Counted from the stretch's first letter, positions 26,947-36,099 are shown. The stretch is DNA of 64,000 nucleotides from Rhodocyclales bacterium (GCA_026399475.1 JAPLQY010000011.1:1-64000); one strand, 5' to 3'. Translations and numbers: made by a program. The notes: generated by a model not told the origin, from the sequence alone.

Positions 26947-28653
26947 ATGGCACGCCCGGAAAAAATCCGACTTGGTGACATGCTGGTGCAGCAGAACCTC
27001 GTTACCGGGGAGCAGCTCAAGCTTGCGCTTGAAGAACAAAAACGCTCCGGCCGCAAGCTGGGCAGGGTCCTGGTGGAAAGCGGCTATGTTACGGAGGAGG
27101 GTATTTCGAGCGGCCTGGCGCGCCAGCTCGGCGCCGATTTCGTCGACCTCAAGACCTTCAAGCTCCAGCCCGAACTGATCAAGCTGCTGCCTGAAGCCCA
27201 TGCGCGCCGGCTCCGCGCGCTGGTACTCAACGAGCGTGCCGGCATGTTGATGGTCGGCATGGCCGACCCGACAGACCTCACCGCGTTTGACGAACTGGCG
27301 CGCGTCCTCAAGCGCGAGATCGACCTTGCCGTGGTGACCGAGAGCCAGCTTCTCTCCGCCATCGACCGCGTCTACAGTCGTGCGGCGGAAATCAGTGGTC
27401 TGGCGCGGGAACTCACGGCCGACATGGGGGATGTGTCGACCGACTTCGGGAATATTCTCGGACTTACCGCCGGCGCCGAGGATGCCCCGGTCGTCAAGCT
27501 GCTCAACACCGTATTCGAAGAAGCGCTGAAAATGCGTGCTTCAGATATTCACATCGAGCCGCAGGAAAGATCCCTGTTGATCCGCTTTCGTATCGATGGC
27601 GTGCTGCATGTGCAGACCGAAGCCGATTCGAAGATTTCCACGGCACTGGTATTGCGTCTGAAACTGATGTCCGGTCTCGACATCTCCGAAAAGCGCCTGC
27701 CGCAGGATGGTCGCTTCAACATCAAGCTGCGCAACACGGCCATCGACATCCGTATCTCGTCGATGCCGACGCAGCACGGTGAATCGGTCGTGATGCGTTT
27801 GCTGGCGCAGAACACCGGCCTCCTGCAGCTCGACAAACTGCACATGCCGCCGCGCATTCTGGAGCGCTTTCGCCGTTCCATCGCGCGACCGTCGGGCATC
27901 GTGCTGGTGACCGGCCCCACCGGATCGGGCAAGACAACAACGCTTTATGCCGCGCTCAACGAGCTGAATACGCCGGAAAAGAAGATCATCACCGTCGAAG
28001 ACCCTGTCGAGTATCGCCTGCCGGGCCTCAATCAGGTGCAGGTGCACGAGAAGATCGATCTGTCCTTCAGTCGCGTGTTGCGCACCGCTCTGCGCCAGGA
28101 TCCCGACATCATCCTGCTGGGCGAAATGCGTGATCAGGAAACAGCAGAAATCGGCATGCGCGCCGCCATGACAGGTCACCTCGTATTGTCGACACTGCAC
28201 ACCAACGATGCCTTGTCGACGCCGATTCGACTGCTCGACATGGGTGTGCCGCGCTACATGGTCGCCTTGTCGATCCAGATGGTGCTGGCCCAGCGTCTGG
28301 TACGCGTGACGTGTGAGAACTGTTCCACGCCCTACGCGCCAACGCCGCACGAACATTTGTGGCTCAAGGCAGAACTCGGTGACCGGGTGGACAGCTTTGA
28401 GTACAAGCATGGCCAGGGTTGCAGTCACTGCGCCAACACCGGGTACCAGGGCCGTCAGGCTGTTTACGAAATTCTCGACATGAACAATGCGCTGGTCGAG
28501 GCCGTGAATCGGGGCGACCCCAACGAATTCATGCAGATCGGTCGCGAGCAGATGGGCGGCAATACGCTGCGCCGGGATGCCGTGCGGCTGGTCGTGAGTG
28601 GCCGCACCACCATCGAGGAAGCCATGCGCATCAGTACTCAGCTCGACGAATAG
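26947..28653 (+). CDS. mshE: MSHA pilus assembly ATPase MshE (GspE/PilB family)
   Basis: 568 residues. The N-terminus has MshEN c-di-GMP-binding repeats (RLGDMLVQQNLVTGEQLKLAL, RKLGRVLVESGYVTEE); this module is known in MshE and PilB homologues to couple the ATPase to cyclic di-GMP. The C-terminal motor has Walker A GPTGSGKTTTLY near residue 322, Asp box ITVEDPVEYRL, Walker B ILLGEMRDQETAEIG and His box TLHTND. A zinc-type cysteine set is CENC with CSHC. It powers pilin polymerisation at the inner membrane. It opens the pilus locus; mshG follows after 1 base. Confidence 0.95.
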   Translation: MARPEKIRLGDMLVQQNLVTGEQLKLALEEQKRSGRKLGRVLVESGYVTEEGISSGLARQLGADFVDLKTFKLQPELIKLLPEAHARRLRALVLNERAGMLMVGMADPTDLTAFDELARVLKREIDLAVVTESQLLSAIDRVYSRAAEISGLARELTADMGDVSTDFGNILGLTAGAEDAPVVKLLNTVFEEALKMRASDIHIEPQERSLLIRFRIDGVLHVQTEADSKISTALVLRLKLMSGLDISEKRLPQDGRFNIKLRNTAIDIRISSMPTQHGESVVMRLLAQNTGLLQLDKLHMPPRILERFRRSIARPSGIVLVTGPTGSGKTTTLYAALNELNTPEKKIITVEDPVEYRLPGLNQVQVHEKIDLSFSRVLRTALRQDPDIILLGEMRDQETAEIGMRAAMTGHLVLSTLHTNDALSTPIRLLDMGVPRYMVALSIQMVLAQRLVRVTCENCSTPYAPTPHEHLWLKAELGDRVDSFEYKHGQGCSHCANTGYQGRQAVYEILDMNNALVEAVNRGDPNEFMQIGREQMGGNTLRRDAVRLVVSGRTTIEEAMRISTQLDE

Positions 28654-28654
28654 C

Positions 28655-29890
28655 ATGGCCAGCTTCGCCTATCGCGGCCGCAACGGCGCCGGAGAAATCG
28701 TGCAGGGAGTCATGGACGGCGCGACGGCCGGGGCGGTGGCCGACCTGCTGTTTGGCAGTGGCGTGACGCCGATGGAAATCAAGCCGGCATCGGCGTCGGC
28801 CGGCAAGGCCGCCAGCGGTTCCAGCCGAAACATCCAGCTGTTCAGGAAACAAGTCGAGCACATGGACGTGCTGCTGTTTTCGCGGCAGATCTATACCCTG
28901 CTGCGCGCTGGAGTGCCCATCATGCGTGCGCTGGCCGGTTTGCAGGAATCCAGCACCAATCCGGCGATGCGGGATGTCCTGCAGGATGTGCGCGAAAGCC
29001 TGGATTCCGGGCGCGAATTGTCGCTCTCGCTGGCCCGCCATCCCCAGGTTTTCTCGCCCTTCTATCTGTCCATGGTACGTGTCGGCGAAATGACCGGCCG
29101 GCTTGAAGAGGTGTTCATCCGCCTGTTCGACCATCTTGCGTTCGAGCGCTTCATGCAGGACCAGGTGAAGTCGGCATTGCGCTACCCGTCGTTTGTGGTC
29201 GCTGCGATGGCCGTCGCCATTGTCATCGTCAATATCTTTGTGATTCCGGCCTTCGCCAAGGTGTTCAAGGGCTTCGGCGCCGAACTGCCCTTGATGACGC
29301 GCGTGCTGATCGGCTTTTCGGATTTCATGCTGGCATGGTGGCCGGCGCTGCTGCTGGGTATCGTCGGCGCCTTTTTCGGCTTCAAGGCCTGGTTGAAAAC
29401 GTACAAGGGGCGCTACACCTGGGACCGGATCAAGCTGCAGATTCCGATTGCCGGGAAGATAGTCCGCAAAGCTACCCTGGCCCGTTTCGCGGCCAGCTTT
29501 GCCCTGGCCTCGCGCAGTGGGGTGCCGATCATTCAGGCCCTGACCAACGTCGCCGAGACCGTAAATAACGCCTATATCGCCGACAAGGTCGAAAAAATGC
29601 GTGATGGCGTCGAGCGCGGCGAAAGCATTCTGCGTACATCCATTACAGCCGGGGTGTTTACTCCTGTTGTGCTGCAGATGATTGCCGTGGGCGAAGAATC
29701 AGGCGCGCTGGATGACATGATGAAGGAAGTCGCCGACATGTATCAGAGCGAGGTCGAGTACGAACTCAAGACCCTGGCGCAGCAGATCGAGCCGATCCTG
29801 ATAGTTTGCCTGGGCGTCATGGTCCTGATCCTCGCACTTGGCATTTTCCTGCCCCTGTGGGACCTGGGCAAGGTGACCATGAAGAAGTGA
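28655..29890 (+). CDS. mshG: MSHA pilus inner-membrane platform MshG (GspF/PilC family)
   Basis: 411 residues; the ATG lies 1 base after the mshE stop. Start MASFAYRGRNGAGEIVQGVMD, then two repeats of the T2SSF domain (FSRQIYTLLRAGVPIMRALAGLQ and FAASFALASRSGVPIIQALTNVA). Three hydrophobic membrane stretches are visible, the last near the C-terminus (ILIVCLGVMVLILALGIFLPLW). It forms the membrane platform with MshE. Confidence 0.93.
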   Translation: MASFAYRGRNGAGEIVQGVMDGATAGAVADLLFGSGVTPMEIKPASASAGKAASGSSRNIQLFRKQVEHMDVLLFSRQIYTLLRAGVPIMRALAGLQESSTNPAMRDVLQDVRESLDSGRELSLSLARHPQVFSPFYLSMVRVGEMTGRLEEVFIRLFDHLAFERFMQDQVKSALRYPSFVVAAMAVAIVIVNIFVIPAFAKVFKGFGAELPLMTRVLIGFSDFMLAWWPALLLGIVGAFFGFKAWLKTYKGRYTWDRIKLQIPIAGKIVRKATLARFAASFALASRSGVPIIQALTNVAETVNNAYIADKVEKMRDGVERGESILRTSITAGVFTPVVLQMIAVGEESGALDDMMKEVADMYQSEVEYELKTLAQQIEPILIVCLGVMVLILALGIFLPLWDLGKVTMKK

Positions 29891-29891
29891 C

Positions 29892-30338
29892 ATGAAGCAT
29901 CAGCGCGGCGCCAGCAAGTTCGAGTTTGCCGTGACGGTGGCGATCTTGGGAATTCTCGCCGCCGTGCTGCTGGTAAGGCTGAACGCAATCCAGATCGAGG
30001 TGGAACGAACGGAAGTCGACCTCACCGTGCGTCGCATCCGAGCCGGCATTCAGATCGCGATAGGCGAGCACATCATGCGCGGCGAAGAGGCGCGCATCGC
30101 CGAGGTGGCGCGGGCCAGCCCGATGGACTTCCTCGGCGAGCGGCCGCGCCGGTTCATTGAGGGGCCGACTGCAGAAGCTGCAGGGCAATGGGCGTACGAT
30201 CCAGTCCTGCGTGAACTGAGCTATATGCCTCGCTCGCCCGAGGCTTTCGCCGATGCCACGGAGTTGCGCTGGCGCTATGTCGCCCATGTCGATCCGCTGG
30301 GAAGAACGGTCGGCGCCAGTCTGGTAGCGCTAAACTAA
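29892..30338 (+). CDS. Pseudopilin-like protein with atypical prepilin site
   Basis: 148 residues. The N-terminus MKHQRGASKFEFAVTVAILG shows a Gly, then Glu at +5 after it, then a hydrophobic helix (AVTVAILGILAAVLLVRLNAI), as in type IV pilins. The usual Phe/Met at +1 is replaced by Ala and no TLIEL follows, so cleavage is uncertain. The body is not Cys rich. I think it is a minor pseudopilin of the MSHA system; I cannot say whether it matches a named msh gene. It starts 1 base after mshG. Confidence 0.75.
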   Translation: MKHQRGASKFEFAVTVAILGILAAVLLVRLNAIQIEVERTEVDLTVRRIRAGIQIAIGEHIMRGEEARIAEVARASPMDFLGERPRRFIEGPTAEAAGQWAYDPVLRELSYMPRSPEAFADATELRWRYVAHVDPLGRTVGASLVALN

Positions 30339-30424
30339 GCCGTTCCAATGCCGATAATCATCCTAATGGTTTCCCGCATCCCTGCTACTTTTTGCAAGTC
30401 AGGGCACAGAAAGTATCCACAGCA

Positions 30425-30937
30425 ATGAAATCAGGTCGCACCCCGCCGCTTGAACGCGGTTTTACGCTTATCGAACTGGTGATCGTGATTACCATCATCG
30501 GCATTCTTGCCGCGGTGGCATTGCCGCGCCTGATCGACGCCCAGCGCGACGCGCGGGTTGCCAAGGCCAACGCGATTTATGGCTCGATCCGCTCCGCGGC
30601 AGCGCTGGCCCGTTCGCGCTGCGAACTGGATCTCGCCGGTACCGCCCCCAGCGCCACGGCGGTCAATTGTGCTTCGACGCCACCCAAGGTCAACATGGAC
30701 GGCACCATGGTGGACATAGTCAATCGCTATCCGGCTGCCACGGCGCCTGGCATCGAAACCGCCGCCGCGCTGAGTCTTGCTGCGGACGGCCTGACGCCAG
30801 GCGGGACGGGGATCACGCGCACTTTCGATGTGACCGGCGGCACGATACCCAACTGCCGCATCACGTACCAGGAGGCCACGCTCAGTGGCACGGTCATTGT
30901 CGCCCCCGTGATCTCGACAGTGACTTCCGGTTGTTAG
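30425..30937 (+). CDS. MSHA-type pilin (major or minor)
   Basis: 170 residues. Canonical class III leader: ERG then FTLIELVIVITIIGILAAVA, with cleavage expected after the Gly and Glu5 present. The mature domain contains Cys residues at CELD, NCAST, NCRIT and a terminal SGC, consistent with disulfides including the C-terminal loop of type IV pilins. It resembles MshA; the pilin after it is also similar, and which is the major subunit cannot be told here. A promoter may lie in the 86-base gap upstream, but I see no clear -10/-35. Confidence 0.88.
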   Translation: MKSGRTPPLERGFTLIELVIVITIIGILAAVALPRLIDAQRDARVAKANAIYGSIRSAAALARSRCELDLAGTAPSATAVNCASTPPKVNMDGTMVDIVNRYPAATAPGIETAAALSLAADGLTPGGTGITRTFDVTGGTIPNCRITYQEATLSGTVIVAPVISTVTSGC

Positions 30938-31001
30938 CTGTTAGACTTCGCTTTATTACCAAGGCACTAGGCAACACCCAATTGTTTCCAAGGAGATAGA
31001 C

Positions 31002-31385
31002 ATGAAGGCAAAAGGTTTCACACTGATCGAACTGGTTGTCGTGATCGTGATTCTCGGTATTCTGGCGGCGACGGCATTGCCGAAGTTCATCGATATCCGG
31101 TCGGACGCAGAAACCGCGGCAGTGGCAGGCGTCGCCGGTGCGCTCGGATCGGCGACCAGCGTCAACTATGGTGCATCGCAGGTGAATCCGGCCAAGGCGT
31201 CGGCAGTCACCACCTGCGCCACAGCAGTGAGCAGCACCATGGTCGGCGGAACTGTTCCCGGCTACACGGTTACCGCTGGTGCCGCTTGTGCTGGCGGTCC
31301 GCCCAAGACCGGTACTTGTACGATTACAAAAACGGGAGGCACGGCATCGATTTCGGCTGTCGCCACTATCGTCTGCACCAACTGA
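31002..31385 (+). CDS. MSHA-type pilin, second copy
   Basis: 127 residues with a strong AAGGAGA site 8 bases before the ATG. Short leader MKAKG then FTLIELVVVIVILGILAATALPKFIDIR, a textbook MshA-type N-terminus. Cysteines at TTCATA, AACAGG, GTCTI and the near-terminal IVCTN give two likely disulfides. The strong ribosome site and short leader favour this as the major pilin; the preceding gene has a longer leader. Thr/Ser rich, so glycosylation by the following ligase-like enzyme is plausible. Confidence 0.92.
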   Translation: MKAKGFTLIELVVVIVILGILAATALPKFIDIRSDAETAAVAGVAGALGSATSVNYGASQVNPAKASAVTTCATAVSSTMVGGTVPGYTVTAGAACAGGPPKTGTCTITKTGGTASISAVATIVCTN

Positions 31386-31392
31386 TCGCCGC

Positions 31393-33144
31393 ATGCGGGC
31401 GGAATCGATATTCCGCTCCGCGCCCAGGTTAGCAACAGGATTTGGCCTGCTCGCGCTGATGGCGAGCGGGCCATTTCTTTGGCCGTTTCATACCCCGCCG
31501 ATCGGGAGTTTCTGGAACGAATGGTGGGCTGGTGCGCTTGGGCTGGCGGCTGCCGCCGTGCTTCTGGCGGACCGCAAGCGTGATGTGCCGCTGCCGGCTC
31601 TGCTCGGCATTCCGGCCGTCCTGCTGCTGGCCTTGCTGCTTCAGTTCGCGCTGGGTCGTTTGGTCTTTCCGCAGATCGGGCTGCTGTATGCCGCCTACCT
31701 TCTCTGGGCCGGCCTGCTGCTGATCCTGGGGCGCCATCTGGCTGACAGCGTTGGCCTTGCTCGCCTCGTCGATGTCCTTGCGTGGGCCTTTGCCCTCGGC
31801 GCACTTGCCGGCGCCGCCATTGCGCTGGCCCAATGGACGGGGATCGCCGCCGGGGTATGGTGGATATATTCCTACCAGGGTAGCGGGGTCTACGCCAACC
31901 TGGGGCAGGCCAACCATCACGCCCAGTATTCCTGGCTCGGCATCGCATCGCTGTTCTATCTGCGCGGTCGGGGATGGCTGTCCCGTCCACTGCTCTGGCT
32001 TGCGCTACTGCCTATCGTACTGGGCAGTGTCCTCGGTGGTTCGCGCAGCGTACTGGTCTACCCGGTGATTCTCCTTGCAGCAATTGTCTGGGCAAGACGC
32101 CGGGAACCGGAGGGGGCGGTGGCCCGTCTCCTGGTCGATGCTGCGCTACTGTTGCCCGCGGTCGTTGTGCTCAGCTTCCTTGGATTCTGGGCTTCACCAG
32201 CCGGGCCCGGCGCCGGGGTGACATCGGTCACGCGGCTCTACCAAACGATCGAGGGGCCCAGCATGAGGCTGGCGCTTGCCCGTACGGCGTGGACGGTATT
32301 TATCGAGCAGCCGTGGTTGGGGCAGGGCGCCGGCAACTATCCCTGGGCAAGTTTTGTGGCCGCTGCCGGCCAGACCAGCGAAGCACCACTCTGGGCGGCG
32401 GAGAATGCACATAACTTCATCTTGCAAGGCCTGGCCGAGTTTGGCGCACCCGTGACTGCGGCAGTGATCCTGCTGCTGCTGTTCTGGGCTAAACGTTTTG
32501 CTGCACGGCCGTGGGGGCTGGAGCAGTTCTGGTGTGGCGCCGTCCTTGGAATAGGCGCGATGTACGCTCTATTTGAGTACCCCCTCTGGTATGCCTATTT
32601 TCTTGGTCCCACGGCGCTCTTGCTGGGCGCGACCGACAGCGGCGGCGCAATCCTGCTTTCCGGCCGGCGAGCCGCCATTTACATGGTTCCCATGGCTCTG
32701 GCAGGCCTGTCGATATTGACCAGCCTGCGCGTGGACTACTCGGTCATCGAGGCCGCTGCAATTCAGGAACTGGCTGCAGGCCCGGATCGGGAGCGCAACT
32801 GGCAGGCGTCCATGGAATCCTTGAAAGTGTTGCACAGGGAATCGCTGCTATCGCCCTGGGTCCTGCTGGCATTTGCCGGCCCGGCGGAACCCAGCCGGCA
32901 GCAGGTGCCGCTACGCGTCACCTTGTGCGAACGAGTGATCCGCTTCGAGCCGGCCAGATCCTTGCTGGCGCGCTGCGCCATGCAACTCGCTATTGCCGGC
33001 CGCGATGCAGACGCACAGAAGCTTGTTCGCTCCGTCTTGGGTGCATTTCCCGCTGAACGGGCAGCGACCGCCGATGAGTTGGCAAAAGGCGCACGCGAGT
33101 ACCCGGAACTTGTGCCGCTTTGGCACCTGAGTCTGGGGAAATAG
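31393..33144 (+). CDS. O-antigen ligase/pilin O-oligosaccharyltransferase family protein (PglL/Wzy_C type)
   Basis: 583 residues starting 8 bases after the pilin stop; the open frame upstream is a shadow of that pilin. The N-terminal ~390 residues hold around eleven hydrophobic segments; the loop signature WAAENAHNFILQGLAEFG matches the Wzy_C catalytic-loop pattern (E.HN). The tract GGSRSVLVYP and the PglL_A-like GVYANLGQANHHAQY also fit. The C-terminal ~190 residues are periplasmic and look repeat-like. Family members transfer glycans to pilins (PglL, TfpO) or to lipid A (WaaL). Its place between pilin and mshI genes supports pilin glycosylation, by inference. Confidence 0.85.
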   Translation: MRAESIFRSAPRLATGFGLLALMASGPFLWPFHTPPIGSFWNEWWAGALGLAAAAVLLADRKRDVPLPALLGIPAVLLLALLLQFALGRLVFPQIGLLYAAYLLWAGLLLILGRHLADSVGLARLVDVLAWAFALGALAGAAIALAQWTGIAAGVWWIYSYQGSGVYANLGQANHHAQYSWLGIASLFYLRGRGWLSRPLLWLALLPIVLGSVLGGSRSVLVYPVILLAAIVWARRREPEGAVARLLVDAALLLPAVVVLSFLGFWASPAGPGAGVTSVTRLYQTIEGPSMRLALARTAWTVFIEQPWLGQGAGNYPWASFVAAAGQTSEAPLWAAENAHNFILQGLAEFGAPVTAAVILLLLFWAKRFAARPWGLEQFWCGAVLGIGAMYALFEYPLWYAYFLGPTALLLGATDSGGAILLSGRRAAIYMVPMALAGLSILTSLRVDYSVIEAAAIQELAAGPDRERNWQASMESLKVLHRESLLSPWVLLAFAGPAEPSRQQVPLRVTLCERVIRFEPARSLLARCAMQLAIAGRDADAQKLVRSVLGAFPAERAATADELAKGAREYPELVPLWHLSLGK

Positions 33145-33161
33145 GGAATGAACCAATTGCT

Positions 33162-33210
33162 CGCCGCCACGCGGAAGCTGTGAAGTGAGAACTCCCGGTG
33201 GCGGCGGTTT
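33162..33210 (+). terminator. Terminator-like hairpin after the PglL-type gene
   Basis: CGCCGCCAC (33162-33170) pairs with GTGGCGGCG (33198-33206) and is followed by GTTTTC. The loop is long (27 nt), so the structure is only moderately convincing. It would separate the pilin transcripts from mshI onward. Confidence 0.45.
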
Positions 33211-33266
33211 TCTGCTGATATTTGCGAATGATCCAAATGCGAGCGCTTCTCCCATGAAATCGACCC

Positions 33267-33293
33267 TTGTCCGGTTCGTTTGCTGGGTATAGT
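33267..33293 (+). promoter_or_regulatory. Possible promoter for the mshI operon
   Basis: TTGTCC, a 15-base spacer and TATAGT, preceded by TGGG, lie 20 bases before the mshI start. The short spacer makes it a weak candidate. Confidence 0.3.
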
Positions 33294-33312
33294 CAGAATA
33301 AAATGGGTTTCG

Positions 33313-34254
33313 ATGCGTCCAGTGCCAAACTTTCTCAAACCAGGAGCTGAACAAGGCTGGCTGTCCGTAGTGATGCGGGACGGGCGGGTCGACTTCGTTC
33401 ACCTGCGCCGGGAGTCCGGCCGCAAGCCGGTGATATCGCTGGCCGACTCGATCGAGAAAGGCGCTGACGATACGGCATCCCTGAGCGCCTTGAGGCGCCC
33501 GATGCGACTCGACCGCTACCGCTGTACGGCACTGCTCAGGCACGGCCAGTACCAGTTGATCCAGACCGATGCCGTCGCCGGTGCGCCCGACGAAGCCCGC
33601 GAAGTGGTGCGCTGGAAGCTCAAGGACCAGGTCGACTTTCCCGTCGAAACGGCCGCTGTCGATTTGCTGCCGATCCCACCCGACAGCCGTTCGCCGCAGG
33701 TGTTTGCGGTATTGTCACCCGAGTCGATCATGGCGCCCCTGGTGCAGGCATTTCAGGCGGCAAAGGTGCCGCTGGCGGCCATTGATCTTCCCGAAATCTC
33801 GCAGCGCAACCTGGCGGCCCTGTTCGAGGAAGAAGGCCGCGGCCTGGCGACCCTGATTTTTGACGAGGACGAAGGCCTGCTCACCTTTACCCTGAACGGT
33901 GAATTGCTCGTCGTGCGCCATGTTGAAATTACGGCGCGCCAGTTGATGACCGCTGATGATGACCGGCGCGGCATGCTGTTCGAGCGCATTGCACTGGACG
34001 TGCAGCGCTCGCTGGACAATTTCGATCGCAGCTACAGTGCAATTCCCATCACCCATCTTCTGGTGGCGCCGATTCCCGGTGTCGACGGTTTCCTCGGCTA
34101 CCTGCGCGCCAACCTGACGCTGCCCGTCAATCCGCTGGACATATCCAGCGTGCTGGATTTCGGCGCGGTGCCCGCCCTGCTCGATCCTTTGCGCCAGTTT
34201 CAATGCTTGCGCGCAATTGGCGCGGCGCTGCGCGACGAACCGTTGGCGCCATGA
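33313..34254 (+). CDS. mshI: MSHA biogenesis protein MshI (PilM-like)
   Basis: 313 residues from the ATG chosen (MRPVPNFLKPGAEQGWLSV); a TTG at 33280 is an alternative and no Shine-Dalgarno is obvious. It shows the actin-like PilM/MshI features: DEAREVVRWKLKDQVDFPVE, a core VFAVLSPESIMAPLVQAFQAAKVPLAAIDLPEI and ATLIFDEDEGLLTFTLNGELLVVRHVEITA. It should be a cytoplasmic platform component that binds the PilN-like partner encoded next. Overlaps that gene by 4 bases. Confidence 0.85.
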   Translation: MRPVPNFLKPGAEQGWLSVVMRDGRVDFVHLRRESGRKPVISLADSIEKGADDTASLSALRRPMRLDRYRCTALLRHGQYQLIQTDAVAGAPDEAREVVRWKLKDQVDFPVETAAVDLLPIPPDSRSPQVFAVLSPESIMAPLVQAFQAAKVPLAAIDLPEISQRNLAALFEEEGRGLATLIFDEDEGLLTFTLNGELLVVRHVEITARQLMTADDDRRGMLFERIALDVQRSLDNFDRSYSAIPITHLLVAPIPGVDGFLGYLRANLTLPVNPLDISSVLDFGAVPALLDPLRQFQCLRAIGAALRDEPLAP

Positions 34255-34976
34255 GCGCACAGATCAACCTCTATCATCCACGCTTCCTCAGGCAGCGTGA
34301 CCTGCTCTCCCTGGGCAACGTGGTGATTGCAGTCGTGACGCTCTACACCTTGCTGGCGGCGGCGGGTGGCTGGGCCTGGCAGAATGCGACGATGCACAGG
34401 GAGGCGGCGGCGGCCGTCGAGGCGCAACTCGCGTCGGCCAGGGAGCAAGTGGAGGTTGCGACCCAGGCCGCCGCGATACGCAAACCCAGCACTCAACTGA
34501 TCGCTGAACTGGAAAACGCCGAGGGCCTGTTGCGCCGTCGCGGCGAAATAGCGCGCCTGCTGGAAAGCGGCGCGGTCGGCAGCACCGGCGGCTTTGCCGA
34601 TTATTTGCGAGGCTTTGCCCGCCAGGCGCCGGAGGGCCTGTGGCTGACCGGTTTCACCATAGGCTCCGGCGGCAATGACATGGAAATCCGCGGCAGCATG
34701 CTGAACCCCGCTGCGCTGCCCGATTACATCCGCCGCCTAGGCACCGAGAAGGCCTTTCAGGGGCGCAATTTTGCCGCCTTGACCATGAATCGAGTCGATA
34801 CGCCTGCGACGGTTCGCGCCGTGGGGCAGGGTGCTGCCGTACCCGCGGCGGCGACCTCCATCGGGGTGCCGCCAGCGCCGTCGCAGGGCGTGGCGCTACG
34901 CACGACTCCTGCCCCGAGCCCTATCGATTTCGTCCTGCTGCCCAGGTTGGTCGAGGCAAGGGAGGCCGGGAAATGA
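34251..34976 (+). CDS. PilN-like MSHA assembly protein
   Basis: 241 residues; ATG overlaps the mshI stop. Short cytoplasmic N-terminus with the PilN motif INLYHPRFL, one membrane helix (VVIAVVTLYTLLAAAGGW), coiled coil (HREAAAAVEAQLASAREQVE), and a periplasmic fold with LRGFARQAPEGLWLTGFTIG. PilN's N-terminal peptide inserts into PilM, so this likely binds MshI. Its mature region ends in a Pro/Ala-rich tail. Confidence 0.85.
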   Translation: MSAQINLYHPRFLRQRDLLSLGNVVIAVVTLYTLLAAAGGWAWQNATMHREAAAAVEAQLASAREQVEVATQAAAIRKPSTQLIAELENAEGLLRRRGEIARLLESGAVGSTGGFADYLRGFARQAPEGLWLTGFTIGSGGNDMEIRGSMLNPAALPDYIRRLGTEKAFQGRNFAALTMNRVDTPATVRAVGQGAAVPAAATSIGVPPAPSQGVALRTTPAPSPIDFVLLPRLVEAREAGK

Positions 34977-35716
34977 GTCCGCTGTCGGCTCAATGGACGC
35001 AGTGGGTGGCGAAGTTCGCCGCGCTTACGCGACGTGAACGTGCCATCGTCGCCGCTGCCGCTATGCTTGGCGGCGGCTTCCTGATTTTCGATTTCGGGAT
35101 TGATCCCTTCCTGCTCAAGGCGGGCAGCGCAAGCCGGACGGAAGCGGCGGCGCGCACCGAACTCGTCCAGCAGCAGACACAGCTGGCACTGCTCACGGCA
35201 CAAAATGCCGACCCTGATGCCGGAAACCGTGGCCGACTGGCAAAGGCGAAGCAGGAGCTGGCGGCAGTCAGCGAGCGTCTCGCGATCTTTGAGGCGGGCA
35301 TGGTACCGCCGGCGCGGATGCAGGCCTTTCTGGAAGGATTGTTGGCGAGAAACCGGGCCATTGAATTGCTCGGCCTGAGAACCTTGCCGGTGACGCTGGT
35401 AGGTGCCCGGACTGCGCCTGAAAAGACCGAAGCGGCCGCCGGCGCGAGCGCTCAGAACGCGAAGGACCCGGGCAAGGACGCTTCGGCTCAGGGGGGGGCA
35501 GCTGCCACCTCGGGCGACGGCATCTACCAGCATGGTATCGAGATCAGGTTGGCGGGCAGCTACAACGATCTGCTGAACTACCTGGCGGAACTTGAACGCA
35601 TGCCGCAGCGGTTGATGTGGAACAGCGTCAATTTCACGGTGGAGAAGCATCCGCGCAACGTCATGGTGTTGCGCGTCTACACCTTGAGTCTCGACAGAAA
35701 CTGGTTGGTTGTATGA
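34973..35716 (+). CDS. mshJ: MSHA biogenesis protein MshJ (PilO-like)
   Basis: 247 residues; the start overlaps the preceding stop by 4 bases. One membrane helix near residue 25-45 (ERAIVAAAAMLGGGFLIFDFG), then coiled coil, then a ferredoxin-like domain of the PilO type (YQHGIEIRLAGSYNDLLNYLAELERMPQRLMWNSVNF). A low-complexity Ala/Gly/Lys segment lies before that domain. It pairs with the PilN-like protein to make the periplasmic alignment complex. Confidence 0.88.
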   Translation: MSPLSAQWTQWVAKFAALTRRERAIVAAAAMLGGGFLIFDFGIDPFLLKAGSASRTEAAARTELVQQQTQLALLTAQNADPDAGNRGRLAKAKQELAAVSERLAIFEAGMVPPARMQAFLEGLLARNRAIELLGLRTLPVTLVGARTAPEKTEAAAGASAQNAKDPGKDASAQGGAAATSGDGIYQHGIEIRLAGSYNDLLNYLAELERMPQRLMWNSVNFTVEKHPRNVMVLRVYTLSLDRNWLVV

Positions 35717-36099
35717 TGCGCCACGATCTGCTTTCCGTTTTTCTGGCCGGCTTAATCGGGGCGGGACCAGTTCTCGCTCAGGTGCCCGATCCAACGCGGC
35801 CGGCCGGGATTCTGTTGACGCCGGAGGTGGGGGCTGGAGCGGCCGCGCCGGTGGAGAGCGGGGTGCAGACGGTGATATTGCGGCCTGGCGGGAAGTCGGC
35901 TGCCGTGATCAACGGGCAGTATGTTTCAGTCGGAGATAAACTCGGCGACAAGCGGGTGCTGAAGATTACCGAAAGCGAAGTAGTGTTGAAGGGGGAGAGC
36001 GGGCGCGAAGTCATCAAGGTGACGCCCGCCATCGAAAAAATGCCGACCAGGAAGCCGGCGGCCATCAAGCGACGCACGACTGGAACCACGCAACAATGA
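35713..36099 (+). CDS. mshK: MSHA biogenesis protein MshK (PilP/GspC-like)
   Basis: 128 residues. Signal peptide (LLSVFLAGLIGAGPVLAQV), the PDPTRPAGI motif typical of MshK and PilP-like proteins, and a small beta domain (VINGQYVSVGDKLGDKRVLKITESEVVLKGESGREVIKV) of the kind that contacts the secretin. Basic C-terminal tail. Starts overlap stops on both sides, as in the rest of the run. Confidence 0.88.
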   Translation: MMRHDLLSVFLAGLIGAGPVLAQVPDPTRPAGILLTPEVGAGAAAPVESGVQTVILRPGGKSAAVINGQYVSVGDKLGDKRVLKITESEVVLKGESGREVIKVTPAIEKMPTRKPAAIKRRTTGTTQQ

